Assembly (NCBI GenBank): GCA_963700865.1
Contig: CAVOZC010000012.1
Location: 1 to 61,805 of the forward strand
Reading direction: 5' to 3'
Length of the DNA: 61,805 nt
DNA from: CAVOGJ01 sp963700865
GTDB lineage: Bacteria > Planctomycetota > Planctomycetia > Pirellulales > Pirellulaceae
Shown piece after piece: positions 9,320-18,791 of this stretch. Numbering within the stretch: position 1 is the first letter of the stretch; every line of letters begins with the position of its first letter. The notes beneath the pieces were generated by a model. The model had not been told where the DNA came from. It worked only from the letters and a program-made list of their open reading frames with translations, and made no database searches. A program made the position numbers and the translations under genes.

Positions 9320-9856
9320 TCAGCGTTGGCCGCCCGCCCTGGCCAGCCATGACTTCCACACCACAAGTCCCACGATCATCAACGTGATACTTGCCGGCTC
9401 GGGAATCATTCGCAGGTCACTGGCGCTAAATGACATCTCGTCATCAATGGCCATGCTGATGAAATCGATGTCAATTCGGGTTGGATAACAAAACGCGTCA
9501 TCGTATTCGATCAGCAGTGCGTCGGCAGGAAAATCAATAGCAAACTGCACCTGGTCAAACAGATCGTCCACGGTGAGGTAGAAGATCGGATCAAGCGCTT
9601 CGTTCGTCACGGGGTGGCGAACCGAAACGATCTCCCCGTCCACCACGTGAATCAGGCCCGGCGTGGTGACTTCCGGAAGACAGTAGCAGCTGCGTTCAAA
9701 CCGGAACACATAATCGTCCGCGTGAAGGAGTTGCCACTGCTGCCGTCGGATATTGTGTTCTTCCTGGACCGTTGCAAACGCCGGTACTGGATATCCCATG
9801 ACGATCGCCATGATCGCCCATGGCAACAACGCTACTAGGGTGGTGTACGTTTTCAT
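9320..9856 (-). CDS. Secreted DUF6174-like protein with PEP-CTERM anchor
   Basis: ATG 9856 starts a signal peptide (MKTYTTLVALLPWAIMAIVM). The central part QQWQLLHADDYVFRFERSCY followed by CLPEVTTPGLIHVVDGEIVS matches the layout of DUF6174 domains: Q-x-W near the start, a C-x-C centre and a short beta-rich body. The C-terminus has the sorting triad as IPEPASITLMIVGLVVW plus a basic tail, the PEP-CTERM signal handled by exosortase. An in-frame extension reaches 10003, but ATG 9856 is where the signal peptide begins. A GGGAGG lies about 12 nt upstream of it. Function is unknown; the product is exported. Confidence 0.75.
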   Translation of the reverse strand: MKTYTTLVALLPWAIMAIVMGYPVPAFATVQEEHNIRRQQWQLLHADDYVFRFERSCYCLPEVTTPGLIHVVDGEIVSVRHPVTNEALDPIFYLTVDDLFDQVQFAIDFPADALLIEYDDAFCYPTRIDIDFISMAIDDEMSFSASDLRMIPEPASITLMIVGLVVWKSWLARAGGQR

Positions 9857-10580
9857 GATGGACCGATGCCTCCCATGGTTGCACCCGAGGGACTGGCAAC
9901 CGCGGCGGCGCAGCACCTCTGACCGTGGACGACACTCGTCCTTTTTCCACGGCGCCATGAACGATGGTGTGCTGCTGGTAGGAAGTAGCAAAAAGCGTTC
10001 CACACAGTCGTAGCGGCTGAGCGTGACGGCAGTCCCCTGCGTGCCGTGATGATCGCCACGGGGGACTCTTGTGCATTCGCGAGCACCGGTTTGCCCGCCG
10101 GTATTGGCAAGAATCGCATCCGTACGCGGCCGAGCTTATGGCGTGACCAGTCAAGCCAGTCCCCCACAGGAAAAAGACCAAGGCTGTTTGTCGGCGAGGC
10201 AGTCCGCGGATACCTGTGCAAATCGGCACGGTCCGACCTCCGGAGGTGTGCCTTTCGTCCGTTCCTGGGAGGATGATTTCGTTCACGGCGATGGCGGGAC
10301 GAGGTGCGACCGACGTTGGATGCCGGCGCGAACGAAAGCCGGTGGCCGAGATGCTGAGCATTCTGCACCGCTAGATTGAGGATTTTCTCTTGTCCGGCCA
10401 GATGGGCCAGGATAGATTGACGCCCCTCGCAATCGATTTGTGTCACGAGAGGGCGGCTTGGCGATTGTGGCCAGGCGGCGACCGCTTCAGGGATGATCTG
10501 GACGACCGCCATTGCACTGCAACTGGCGCACGGCGGTAGAGCGTCTGACTCGTATTGTCAGACGGAAAGAGAGGATATGT
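9857..10580. other. Intergenic stretch without a recognisable gene
   Basis: These 724 bp separate the minus-strand PEP-CTERM gene from the plus-strand kinase. Several overlapping frames are open on the minus strand. The one starting at 10512 has a protein-like first 70 residues (IIPEAVAAWPQSPSRPLV, then EGRQSILAHLAGQEKILN) before becoming arginine-rich. It could be the start of a small frameshifted gene, but I see no family signature. Confidence 0.4.
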
Positions 10581-12195
10581 ATGGATGCATCATCCGACGG
10601 TAATCGGTACTGGGTTCAATCAAGTCGTATAGTGTGGCCGTCATCGCGACCGGCTTCGCGGTTTTGGCTCGCTACTGGCTCGATCCGCATCTAGACGACG
10701 AGTGCCCCTTCAGCCTGTTCTATCTGAGCGTGCTCCTGACGGCGTGGACCGTCGGCTCGGGGCCGGCGTATCTTGCCGTGGCGCTGGGCACCGGCGCGGC
10801 AGCTTACTTTTTCATCAAGCCGCAATCGAGCATGGCGATCGACAGCGTATCGGAAGTCGTGCAACTCTTGATTTACGTGTTCGTCAACTGTGTTGCCGCC
10901 ATGCTGTTTGGTCGGCTACGCCGGCAGCGGCGACTGGCGGAGCAACGATCCCGGGACAATGAGCAGTTAAGTCATTCGCTCCGCCAGGCCGACGAACGCA
11001 AGGACGAGTTTCTGGCGCTGTTGGCACACGAGCTGCGCAATCCGCTGGCGCCGATACGCGCGGGGCTCGAAATTCTCGAACGAGAGGCTCACGCCTCAGC
11101 GGCGACCGAGCGTGTCCGACGAGTCATCGAACGGCAGACGAATCACCTGGTCCGTCTCACGAACGACCTGCTCGATGTGTCGCGGTTCACACGCGGGAAA
11201 CTCGAGCTGCAAATCAGCCGCATCGACCTGCGAGATGCGGTGGACGACGCCATCGAGATGACCGCCGGTGCCATTGCCGCCAAGGGCCATCGCTTCCAAC
11301 GGCTGGTTCCCGATGCGCCCGTGTGGGTCATGGGTGATCGGGCGCGGCTGGCTCAACTGACGGCAAATCTCGTTGACAATGCCGCCAAGTACACCCCGCC
11401 GAGCGGCTGCATCGTGCTCGAACTCAGCCAGGCGCATGACTTGATCACACTCGCCGTCCGCGACAATGGGATCGGCTTTCCTCCGGAAGAGGCGGAAAAT
11501 ATTTTGTTGCCATTCCGTCAAATGGATATGTCGCGCACGCGGGAATATGGGGGACTGGGGCTGGGGCTGGCGATCGTGAAAACCTTGGCCGAACTGCATC
11601 ACGGCGAGCTGTCCGCGCAGTGCCGGACCGGGCCGCGGGAGCTGCTTCACGCTTCGTGTTCCGGCAGCAGCTCAGCGATGAGAAGAATAATGCCTCCGCC
11701 CCTCCGTCGGCCGAAAGACACAACGCGCGGACAGACGCGTCGCCCATCGACGGCCCGGACAGCCATTCCCCCACACGAGTCTTGGTCGTGGAGGATGGAG
11801 CGGACGCCGCCGATCTGCTTTGTGAACTGCTGGAAGCCGAGGGTTACATCGTCGATTTGGCACGTGATGGTGTGTCCGCGGTGCAGCTGGCGGCCCGCCG
11901 GCTGCCCGATGTCTGCGTCATGGATATTGGCCTGCCAGGGATGGATGGGTATGAGGTTGCCAAACGTATCCGCCAACTGGACCACCTGCGGTCGGCGAAG
12001 CTCATCGCCGTCACCGGCTGGGGCAGCGAGGTCGATCGGTCCCGGTCGCACGATGCCGGCTTTGACGTCCATATGGTCAAACCGATCATTTATAGCGAAC
12101 TATTGGCCGAGATCAGCGGCGACGGGCGCTGCAGGGAGCAGGCATCTCCGCCAGCAAGCGACGCCGACAAAGGGGTGGCTTTTTTGAACCGCTGA
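10581..12195 (+). pseudogene. Hybrid sensor histidine kinase with C-terminal receiver, frameshifted
   Basis: Domain order: a DUF4118-like three-helix membrane region (LARYWLDPHLDDECPFSLFY, then GSGPAYLAVALGTGAAAYFF), a short coiled coil, then HisKA with phosphoacceptor His in LLAHELRNPLAPIRAG. HATPase_c follows, with N-box LTANLVDNAAKYTPP, G1 DNGIGF and G2 GGLGLGLAIV. The receiver domain has VLVVEDGADAADLL, phospho-Asp in VMDIGLPGMDG, and K in VKPI. The frame breaks at about 11618 and 11685, where the end of the ATPase domain (SAGPGRGSCFTLRVP) sits in a third frame. Another break lies near 10610-10632, between ATG 10581 and the first helix. No DNA-binding output is present. The 3' end runs into the repeat array. 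Confidence 0.75.
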
Positions 12196-13694
12196 TGCGC
12201 GCTAATGGACGCTGATGGGTTGATGACAGGCCGAAGAACGCACATCGCCGTCAGCCGTAGGCGCTAGCCTCGGGCCCGAGACAAGGTCACCACAGAATCA
12301 ACGACTCGCCATGCACCGCGCCGCCCGTGGGTCCGCGGATGCACGGGATATCTCTGCGCCTCTGCGAGAAAACAACAGTGCCGCAGATCCCCTCCCGCAA
12401 CCGCACAGCGAGATAACGGCACAGCGCGACGCAGGGAAAGGGGTGGCTTTTTTGAACCGCTGATGCGCGCGCAATGGACGCTGATGGGTTGATGACAGGC
12501 CGAAGAACGCACATCGCCGTCAGCCGTAGGCGCTGGTAGCCTCGGGCCCGAGACAAGGTCACCACAGAATCAACGACACGCCATGCGCACGTCGCCGCCC
12601 GTGGGTCCGCGGATGCACGGGATATCTCTGCGCCTCTGCGAGAAAACAACAGTGCCGCAGATCCCCTCCCGCAACCGCACGGCGAGATAACGGCACAGCG
12701 CGACGCCGACAAAGGGGTGGCTTTTTTGAACCGCTGATGCGCGCTAATGGACGCTGATGGGTTGATGACAGGCCGAAGAACGCACATCGCCGTCAGCCGT
12801 AGGGGCGCTAGCCTCGGGCCCGAGACAAGGTCACCACAGAATCAACGACACGCCATGCGCCGCGCCGCCCGTGGGTCCGCGGATGCACGGGATATCTCTG
12901 CGCCTCTGCGAGAAAACAACAGTGCCGCAGATCCCCTCCCGCAACCGCACAGCGAGATAACGGCACAGCGCGACGCAGGGAAAGGGGTGGCTTTTTTGAA
13001 CCGCTGATGCGCGCTAATGGACGCTGATGGGTTGATGACAGGCCGAAGAACGCACATCGCCGTCAGCCGTAGGCGCGAGCCTCGGGCCCGAGACAAGGCC
13101 ACCACAGAATCAACGACTCGCCATGCGCCTGTGCCGCCCGTGGGTCCGCGGATGCACGGGATATCTCTGAGCCTCTGCGAGAAATCAACAGTGCCGCAGA
13201 TCCCCTCCCGCAACCGCACAGCGAGATAACGGCACAGCGCGACGCAGGGAAAGGGGTGGCTTTTTTGAACCGCTGATGCGCGCTCATGGACGCTGATGGG
13301 TTGATGACAGGCCGAAGAACGCACATCGCCGTCAGCCGTAGGCTGCTAGCCTCGGGCCCGAGACAAGGCCACCACAGAATCAACGACTCGCCATGCGCAC
13401 GCGCCGCCCGTGGGTCCGCGGATGCAAGGGATATCTCTGCGCCTCTGCGAGAAAACAACAGTGCCGCAGATCCCCTCCCGCAACCGCACAGCGAGATAAC
13501 GGCACAGCGCGACGCCGACAAAGGGGTGGCTTTTTTGAACCGCTGATGTGCGCTCATGGACGCTGATGGGTTGATGACAGGCCGAAGAACGCACATCGCC
13601 GTCAGCCGTAGGCGCCAGCCTCGGGCCCGAGACAAGGTCACCACAGAATCAACGACACGCCATGCGCCCGTGCCGCCCGTGGGTCCGCGGATGC
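12161..13694 (+). repeat. Tandem array of about six ~270-bp units
   Basis: The landmark AAAGGGGTGGCTTTTTT recurs at 12169, 12437, 12711, 12981, 13250 and 13520, giving periods of 268-274 bp. Five units are complete and the sixth breaks off at about 13694. Each unit runs through GAACCGCTGATG, CAGCCGTAGGCGCTAGCC, CTCGGGCCCGAGAC, GGGTCCGCGGATGCA, CTCTGCGCCTCTGCGAGAAA and CGAGATAACGGCACAGCGCG. Two junction variants alternate (CGCCGACAAAGG or CGCAGGGAAAGG). The first unit begins inside the last 12 codons of the kinase gene. Open frames through the array on both strands are by-products of the repeat lacking stops. Confidence 0.9.
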
Positions 13695-13807
13695 GCCGAA
13701 TCACAGCTGCCCACAGGTGTGCGAGTGAATCAGATATCACTCACTTCAGAGAACGGAACGCGGTTCGACGGTACTACGTTCACTCGCCTAGACCCGAGGC
13801 TGGCTGG

Positions 13808-14000
13808 CTGACGAGATACCGGGGACCAGGCTCCTGCACGGTACCGACCGACGTTGACGGTACTTTCTCACCAAGCCGCAAAACTACGAAGCCTAGACTC
13901 GAGGCTAGTGCCTACGGCTGACGAGATACCGCGGACCAGGCTCCTGCACGGTACCGACCGACGTTGGCGGTCCTTTCTCACCGAGCCGCAGAGTCACGGA
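13808..14000 (+). repeat. 110-bp direct duplication
   Basis: CTGACGAGATACC followed by GGACCAGGCTCCTGCACGG and ACCGACCGACGTTG starts at 13808 and again at 13918, a spacing of 110 bp. The match extends through TTTCTCACC(A/G)AGCCGCA. Each copy is preceded by a CCTAGAC(C/T)CGAGGCT segment. The second copy abuts the end of the PEP-CTERM gene on the opposite strand. Confidence 0.8.
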
Positions 14001-14018
14001 GCTGAGGCCATCGAACGG

Positions 14019-15059
14019 TCATGGGCGCGAGCGAAAACATCCCAGCCAGGCCAGCGCCAGCCAAGTCAGCCACCATGTCGCCGGTTCCGGAACGATCCCC
14101 AGCGTCACGTTCCCAACGCCCGTAATGATGTTGCGGTAATTGCCCACAAAGGGACCGCCGTCCGGCTCGGTACCAGGTGCCGCGAACGCCGTCGTGACGT
14201 AATAGTATTGAACGCCCGGCGCCAGATGCTCCGTAATCATCGTGCCGCCCGTCGCGTCATCCGCAAACGGAAGGTCATTGAACGACGAATTCCGCAAGAC
14301 ATTACCCGTCTGTCCCAGCGCACGCACCACGTTGGCCAGCGGGTTCAGGGGATCAAAACCATCGGCGTACAGCACGCCCGCCGATTCGTACTCGTTGGCC
14401 GAGACTACCGAGTACATGCCCGCCGTACTGACATGAAAGGGTTGGACATCATAGTACGGGAAGCGATTACTCAGGAAAGGCGGCGTGTAGCCCGGTGGAT
14501 TGGTTTCGAATTGAATGGGACGGTTAAACGTGGAATCACTTTCGTCGAGTCTGCCGGCATATTCCGCCGTGCCGGCTGGAAACGAACTGTCGAACGTGTA
14601 GGTGAGCGTCGACGTGGCATCGAGCCCCGGCACAAACTGCTCGGCGTCTACCGAGTACATTTCGAACAACAACGGTTGCGAGGCATCGAAGCCCCCCGGA
14701 GCGTAAATTGTGGCGCTGACCGGAATCGTTCCGTCAAAATCACGGAATTTGGTGAATTGAAACCAAGGCTGAGATGCGGCGAGTCCCGCACCTGCTGGTT
14801 GCACGCGAATGCTACTGGCCCATGCCGCGGGATGGACTTTCGTGATCGTTCCCTCGACATGGATCGTACGCGCCGTCCCGCTGAACGGCCCGACCATGGC
14901 CTTCGTATTCTGCGCGGACGTTGATGGAAACCCGTAGTAGCCGTAGTGGCGGGCATCCGTAATGGTAACCGTTCCTAGAGTCTCCCCGTACGCCGAGTTA
15001 CCGCAGCAGCAGGCGGCGAAGACGACTACCGTCAGGGCAGCGGCGAACGAGACTCGCAT
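14019..15059 (-). CDS. Secreted PEP-CTERM protein of unknown function
   Basis: ATG 15059 follows AAGAGGAG at a good distance, which fixes the start. The signal peptide is MRVSFAAALTVVVFAACCCG. The mature part is beta-rich without catalytic motifs I recognise (TDARHYGYYGFPSTSAQN, SSLPVQ-free; VRALGQTGNVLRNSSFND). The C-terminus is IVPEPATWWLTWLALAWLG followed by FRSRP, a textbook PEP-CTERM sorting signal. At 346 residues it fits the planctomycete exported-protein repertoire. It is likely displayed on, or released from, the cell envelope after exosortase processing. It is convergent with the repeat region and divergent from nothing nearby. Confidence 0.75.
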   Translation of the reverse strand: MRVSFAAALTVVVFAACCCGNSAYGETLGTVTITDARHYGYYGFPSTSAQNTKAMVGPFSGTARTIHVEGTITKVHPAAWASSIRVQPAGAGLAASQPWFQFTKFRDFDGTIPVSATIYAPGGFDASQPLLFEMYSVDAEQFVPGLDATSTLTYTFDSSFPAGTAEYAGRLDESDSTFNRPIQFETNPPGYTPPFLSNRFPYYDVQPFHVSTAGMYSVVSANEYESAGVLYADGFDPLNPLANVVRALGQTGNVLRNSSFNDLPFADDATGGTMITEHLAPGVQYYYVTTAFAAPGTEPDGGPFVGNYRNIITGVGNVTLGIVPEPATWWLTWLALAWLGCFRSRP

Positions 15060-15341
15060 GGGAACTCCTCTTAACACAAAATCGGCAACGATCTTCGCCA
15101 GAACCTCGCTTGGTTGGCAGGCGATGCTAACCCTCGTTATATGGCATCGCGACCGGCGCTTAAAGTGAAAACCACGCCGATCGCCAGTGGCGCCGCAAGG
15201 GATCGTGAGAAGAGAGGGAGAGCGGTCGACGATGTCGCACTGGGAAAAGGGTATCAGCAGCCGCTTTAGCATCACGTTTTTACCTCGGAATGCACGGCCC
15301 CGACCTGGCTGCGTGTCACTGCGGCAAACTTTGCCGCGTGC

Positions 15342-15746
15342 TTAGATCTGCGTAAGGTCCGCCCCCAGTAATCCGACCGGAATGCCATTCTGCTTCAGGA
15401 TGCCCGTCGCCTTGCCGTTGATGACGAGCAACACGATCAGGCCCACGCAGGGAACGAGCGCCAGGACGCCCAGCAGGATCCCCACGCCGGTGCTGTATAC
15501 TTTGATCGCCAGCAGGAATACGAAGACCGTGCCGACCAGTCCGACCGCGAGGACGCCCATGCCGAGAATCGGCCGCAAGGACTCCGGGATGACGAACTGA
15601 CAAATGACGGCGACTAGATAGATGAGAATACAGACGAGGATCCCCTTCTGGTACTTGGCCACGGCTTTCAGATCCTCGCGACTGCCGCTCTTCACACCAA
15701 TGACGTGCGAGGCGGCAGCGGGCGACTCGAAGGGATTCTGGTTCAT
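15342..15746 (-). CDS. Small four-helix membrane protein
   Basis: The 134-residue protein begins MNQNPFESPAAASHV, the 'N-P-F-E/Q-S-P' opening common to many planctomycete small membrane proteins. A hydrophilic segment precedes four hydrophobic stretches: ILVCILIYLVAVICQFVI, ILGMGVLAVGLVGTVFVFLL, GVGILLGVLALVPCVGLIVL, and a short amphipathic tail. The open frame extends upstream to 16037, but that part is not protein-like and ATG 15746 gives the characteristic N-terminus. Function is unknown. Confidence 0.7.
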   Translation of the reverse strand: MNQNPFESPAAASHVIGVKSGSREDLKAVAKYQKGILVCILIYLVAVICQFVIPESLRPILGMGVLAVGLVGTVFVFLLAIKVYSTGVGILLGVLALVPCVGLIVLLVINGKATGILKQNGIPVGLLGADLTQI

Positions 15747-16055
15747 CGGATTCTTCCCCCGTCTCGGTGAATTCCCGGACCATCGATAAGACGTGACGGC
15801 TCCCCTCGCAAACATATTAACGTCGGTGGAACCAAGATGGAATCCAGCGATGACCTTGACGATTCGGCGACGGGTGGAACCCGCGTTCCGCGCTGGCTGC
15901 CACCTTCTACGTGCGCAGTACTCAGCACCGCGGTACTCGTACGCGCACGAGGGGTCATTTCCGTAGATCTTGCCGTCAGCAATGCGAATCGGGTAACCTG
16001 CGGGTATCGGTCTCAGGCGAAGGACCGTCGCCATCATTTGAAGGAATGTGGAACC
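15747..16055. other. Divergent intergenic region
   Basis: These 309 bp lie between the minus-strand membrane-protein gene and the plus-strand FG-GAP gene, so they should carry both promoters. I see no clear -35/-10 pair, repeat or hairpin. Confidence 0.5.
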
Positions 16056-17410
16056 ATGCGCGTTACCGAATGGCTTTTTCTCGGGGGCTGGGGACTGCTG
16101 TTCGTCTGCGGCTGCACAAAAGCACCCCTCAAAACATCAGCCCACCCTACGCCGACGGCCACGACCACGGCCGTGGTGACCACGGCGCCGACGGACGGCA
16201 ACCATATCGTCGCGGCTGACTTGGCCCTGCCCGTCCGCCTGAAAGCCGGTGGAGACTTTATTGACACCGAGGTCGGTCATGCGGCCCCTTTCATCGCTGA
16301 CATCGATCGGGATGGTTTACGAGACCTGCTGGTGGGGCAGTTTGGCGAAGGCAAGCTGAAGGTTTGCCGAAACGTCGGCACGAACGAGCAACCCGAATAT
16401 GAATCGCCGACGTTTTTTCAGGCCGGAGGAGACGTGGCGCAGCGTCCCCGCCGGGTGATGCATCGGCTTCTGTCCACAGGTGGTGGACCTCAACGCGGAT
16501 GGCTATGACGATGTCATCACCGGCGAATACTGGCCCGGTGACATTTATGTCTTTTGGGGGCAGCCGCACGGGACGTTTGCCGACAAGGAATACCTAAGGG
16601 ACACCGAGGGCAGGAACCTGAACGGCGGCTCAGGCTGGGAAGATGAACAAACGCCGCGGATGGAGAGTCTGGCAGCAGCCCCCTTCGCCACCGACTGGGA
16701 CGGTGATGGGGACTTGGACATGCTCATCGGTAACATTGCGGGTACGATCACGTTGATGCTGAATGAAGGCAGTCCCGAGGAGCCGGTCTTCTCCCCCCAG
16801 CGCACGCTGCTCAAAGCTGGCGGAGAGACGATGAAGGTCGGCCAGGGGGATGCGGGTCCCGTCCATGCCGACTGGGACGGCGATGGATTACGCGACTTGG
16901 TTGTCGGCGGCGGCGACGGCAGCGTTGTCTGGTGCCGCAACGTGGGGACCGCGCAATGCGCCGGAGTTTTCGGCCCCTGTGGAGCTGATTCGGGCCGGCG
17001 GAGGCGAGGCGTTTCCACATCAAACGGATCCCACACGTCCTGGCACGCGTACGAAAGTCTGCGTGGACGATTACAACCAGGACGGACTCGTCGATCTGCT
17101 CGTCGGCGATTTTATCAGCGAAGCCGGACCACCGCTTGAGCTGACGCCGGAGCAAGAGCAACGACGTGACGAGATCGAGTCGCTTATGCGTAAGCAATCC
17201 GAAATGATGTCCGAGCAGTGGGCGGCCTTGCAGGCAGTCCTCAAAGAGCATGGACCGGACTCGCCCGCGGCGGCGGCCGCCGAGGAGGCGTGGGAAAAAT
17301 TCATCGACGGGTTCAATCGCGAGCGGAGCCATCTTTACCAGGAGCACGCCCAGTTGCGTCCCACGGCGACGATGCACGGGTTCGTCTGGCTGTATCTGCG
17401 TCAGCCATGA
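16056..17410 (+). CDS. FG-GAP/VCBS-repeat lipoprotein; candidate selenoprotein with in-frame TGA; two frameshifts
   Basis: ATG 16056 follows AAGGAA. The signal peptide ends in a lipobox (LLFVCGCTK), so this is an exported lipoprotein. At least four FG-GAP-type calcium-binding repeats follow: IADIDRDGLRDLLVG, VDLNADGYDDVITG, TDWDGDGDLDMLIGN, ADWDGDGLRDLVVGG, and CVDDYNQDGLVDLLVG. A coiled-coil segment near the C-terminus contains EQEQRRDEIESLMRKQ. One indel near 16440 shifts the frame so that the sequence reads VPAG-TGA-CIGFCPQVVDLN; the TGA is at 16456-16458. A hairpin suited to selenocysteine insertion follows it. Another indel near 16950 precedes RNAPEFSAPVELIRAGG. The gene overlaps the opposing homocysteine methyltransferase by 10 bp at its 3' end. 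Confidence 0.65.
16456..16488 (+). promoter_or_regulatory. Candidate selenocysteine UGA and bSECIS-like hairpin
   Basis: TGA at 16456-16458 is followed by a perfect 6-bp stem, GTCCAC (16472-16477) with GTGGAC (16483-16488), closing a 5-nt loop AGGTG. The loop starts 20 nt after the TGA. It resembles the E. coli fdhF SECIS apical loop (AGGUCU) in both sequence and distance. The next codon is Cys, giving a U-C pair. Confidence 0.5.
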
Positions 17411-18317
17411 TCGATCAGGGCCTGACGCACGGCGCGGATATGGGCAGGCGTCGTGCGGCAACACCCCCCGATCACGGCGGCTCCGGCGGCCCGCCACTGG
17501 ACCGCCATCCGCGCAAATCCTCGATCATGGCCTCACCCCGCCAGGCTCGTGACCCGGCATCCCAGATTTCGCCCGAATTGGGATAAACCACAATCGGTTT
17601 CTCGGTCGTCTTCCGCAATTCGCCGATCAGCCCGACGATGTGACTTGGTGCCGTGCAATTCACGCCCATGGCCTGGACACGGGGTTGGGCATCGAGAAAC
17701 TCGCCGCAGCGGCCGATGGGGGTCCCGTCGCTGATGTGCCTCGCATCCCGACAACTGAAGCACACGCAGACGGGAATCTCCGGCGTCTGGTCGGCCAGTT
17801 CCACCAGGGCTTGGGCCTCACCCAGGCACGGTAGCGTCTCGCACCACATCACATCGGGTTGCTCGGCGGCCAGCAGATGCCAGCGTGGGAGATGAAATTG
17901 CAGGAGTTCGTCGCGCCCCAGTCCGTACACGCCGGCATATTCCGCTCCATTGGCCAGATACGCACCATAGGGTCCGATGCTGGCGGCTACCAGCGGACAT
18001 TGACGGCCCGTTCGATGACAAGGCTCGTCCCACCATGCGTCACGCGCGTGCTTTGCCAGCCTCACTGACCGCCGCAGCAGGTCCGCGGCTTCCGCCTTGT
18101 CGATACCGGCTGCGACAAATCCAGCGAGCGTGGCCTGATAGCTGGCGGTGGTGACGATATCCGCCCCCGCGTCGAGATACGATCGATGCACCGCGGCAAT
18201 GGCCGCGGGTTCGTCGCGCAGCAGACGCGCCGACCACAATGTGTCATCGAGCTGCTGGCCGCGGCGCTCCAATTCGGTGGCCAGGCCGCCGTCGAGTATC
18301 AAATCTCGAAATGGCAT
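17401..18317 (-). pseudogene. Homocysteine S-methyltransferase, single-base frameshift near the 3' end
   Basis: ATG 18317 starts MPFRDLILDGGLATELERRG, the N-terminus of MmuM/BHMT-type enzymes. VAASIGPYGAYLANGAEYAG and MGVNCTAPSHI follow, the latter carrying the first zinc-ligand Cys. The frame is lost at the A-run 17515-17517; adding one base gives DFARMAVQWRAAGAAVIGGC and the GGCC zinc-ligand pair, then RTTPAHIRAVRQ to TGA at 17401-17403. This enzyme family transfers a methyl group from S-methylmethionine or betaine to homocysteine, making methionine, and fits with the methionine-salvage operon near 44 kb. The homopolymer site suggests a sequencing error. Confidence 0.85.
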
Positions 18318-18791
18318 CGTGACTGCCTGCGAAGGATGGCGATGCGGACCCACGGAGGATGCATGTGACGCACATCATTTACTCGTGAGGCCCCCTTGGC
18401 GGCCACCGCGCGATGGGGTGGCGTCATCTTACCACGCGGTTGAGGCTGGTTGCCTGCCCCCGCGACATCAAACGCCCAGGAAAGGTGCCAACCCGCAAGC
18501 GGTGGGAACCGTACTCCACGCAACCGAGGACCCCTACGCCACGCTTCTGTAGCGCCGCCGTGAGCGGAAGAGCACATCTGTGGTCCATTCGTCACGCGGG
18601 CGGTCTGACGTGGGTGCTCGGCTCACGAGTTTCAGGCTGATTTGCGAGCGAAACTCGATTTCCGGGCCCTATGACAACGGCTCGTCTCACCAAGGCGGCG
18701 GCACGAAATTTGCGTCCCATACGGTTGGCTGCCGAGAGAGGTGCGGTTTGCCCGCCAAGTTCTGTCGGCATTTCACGACGGAGGTGCTGCG
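18318..18791. other. Intergenic stretch without a recognisable gene
   Basis: These 474 bp separate the divergent homocysteine methyltransferase and HAF-repeat PEP-CTERM genes and should hold both promoters. Short open frames on both strands show no protein signature. Confidence 0.5.

Noticed and set aside
12169..13694. CRISPR-like array
   Set aside because: Period is ~270 bp with no short conserved repeat plus unique spacer structure; the units match along their whole length.
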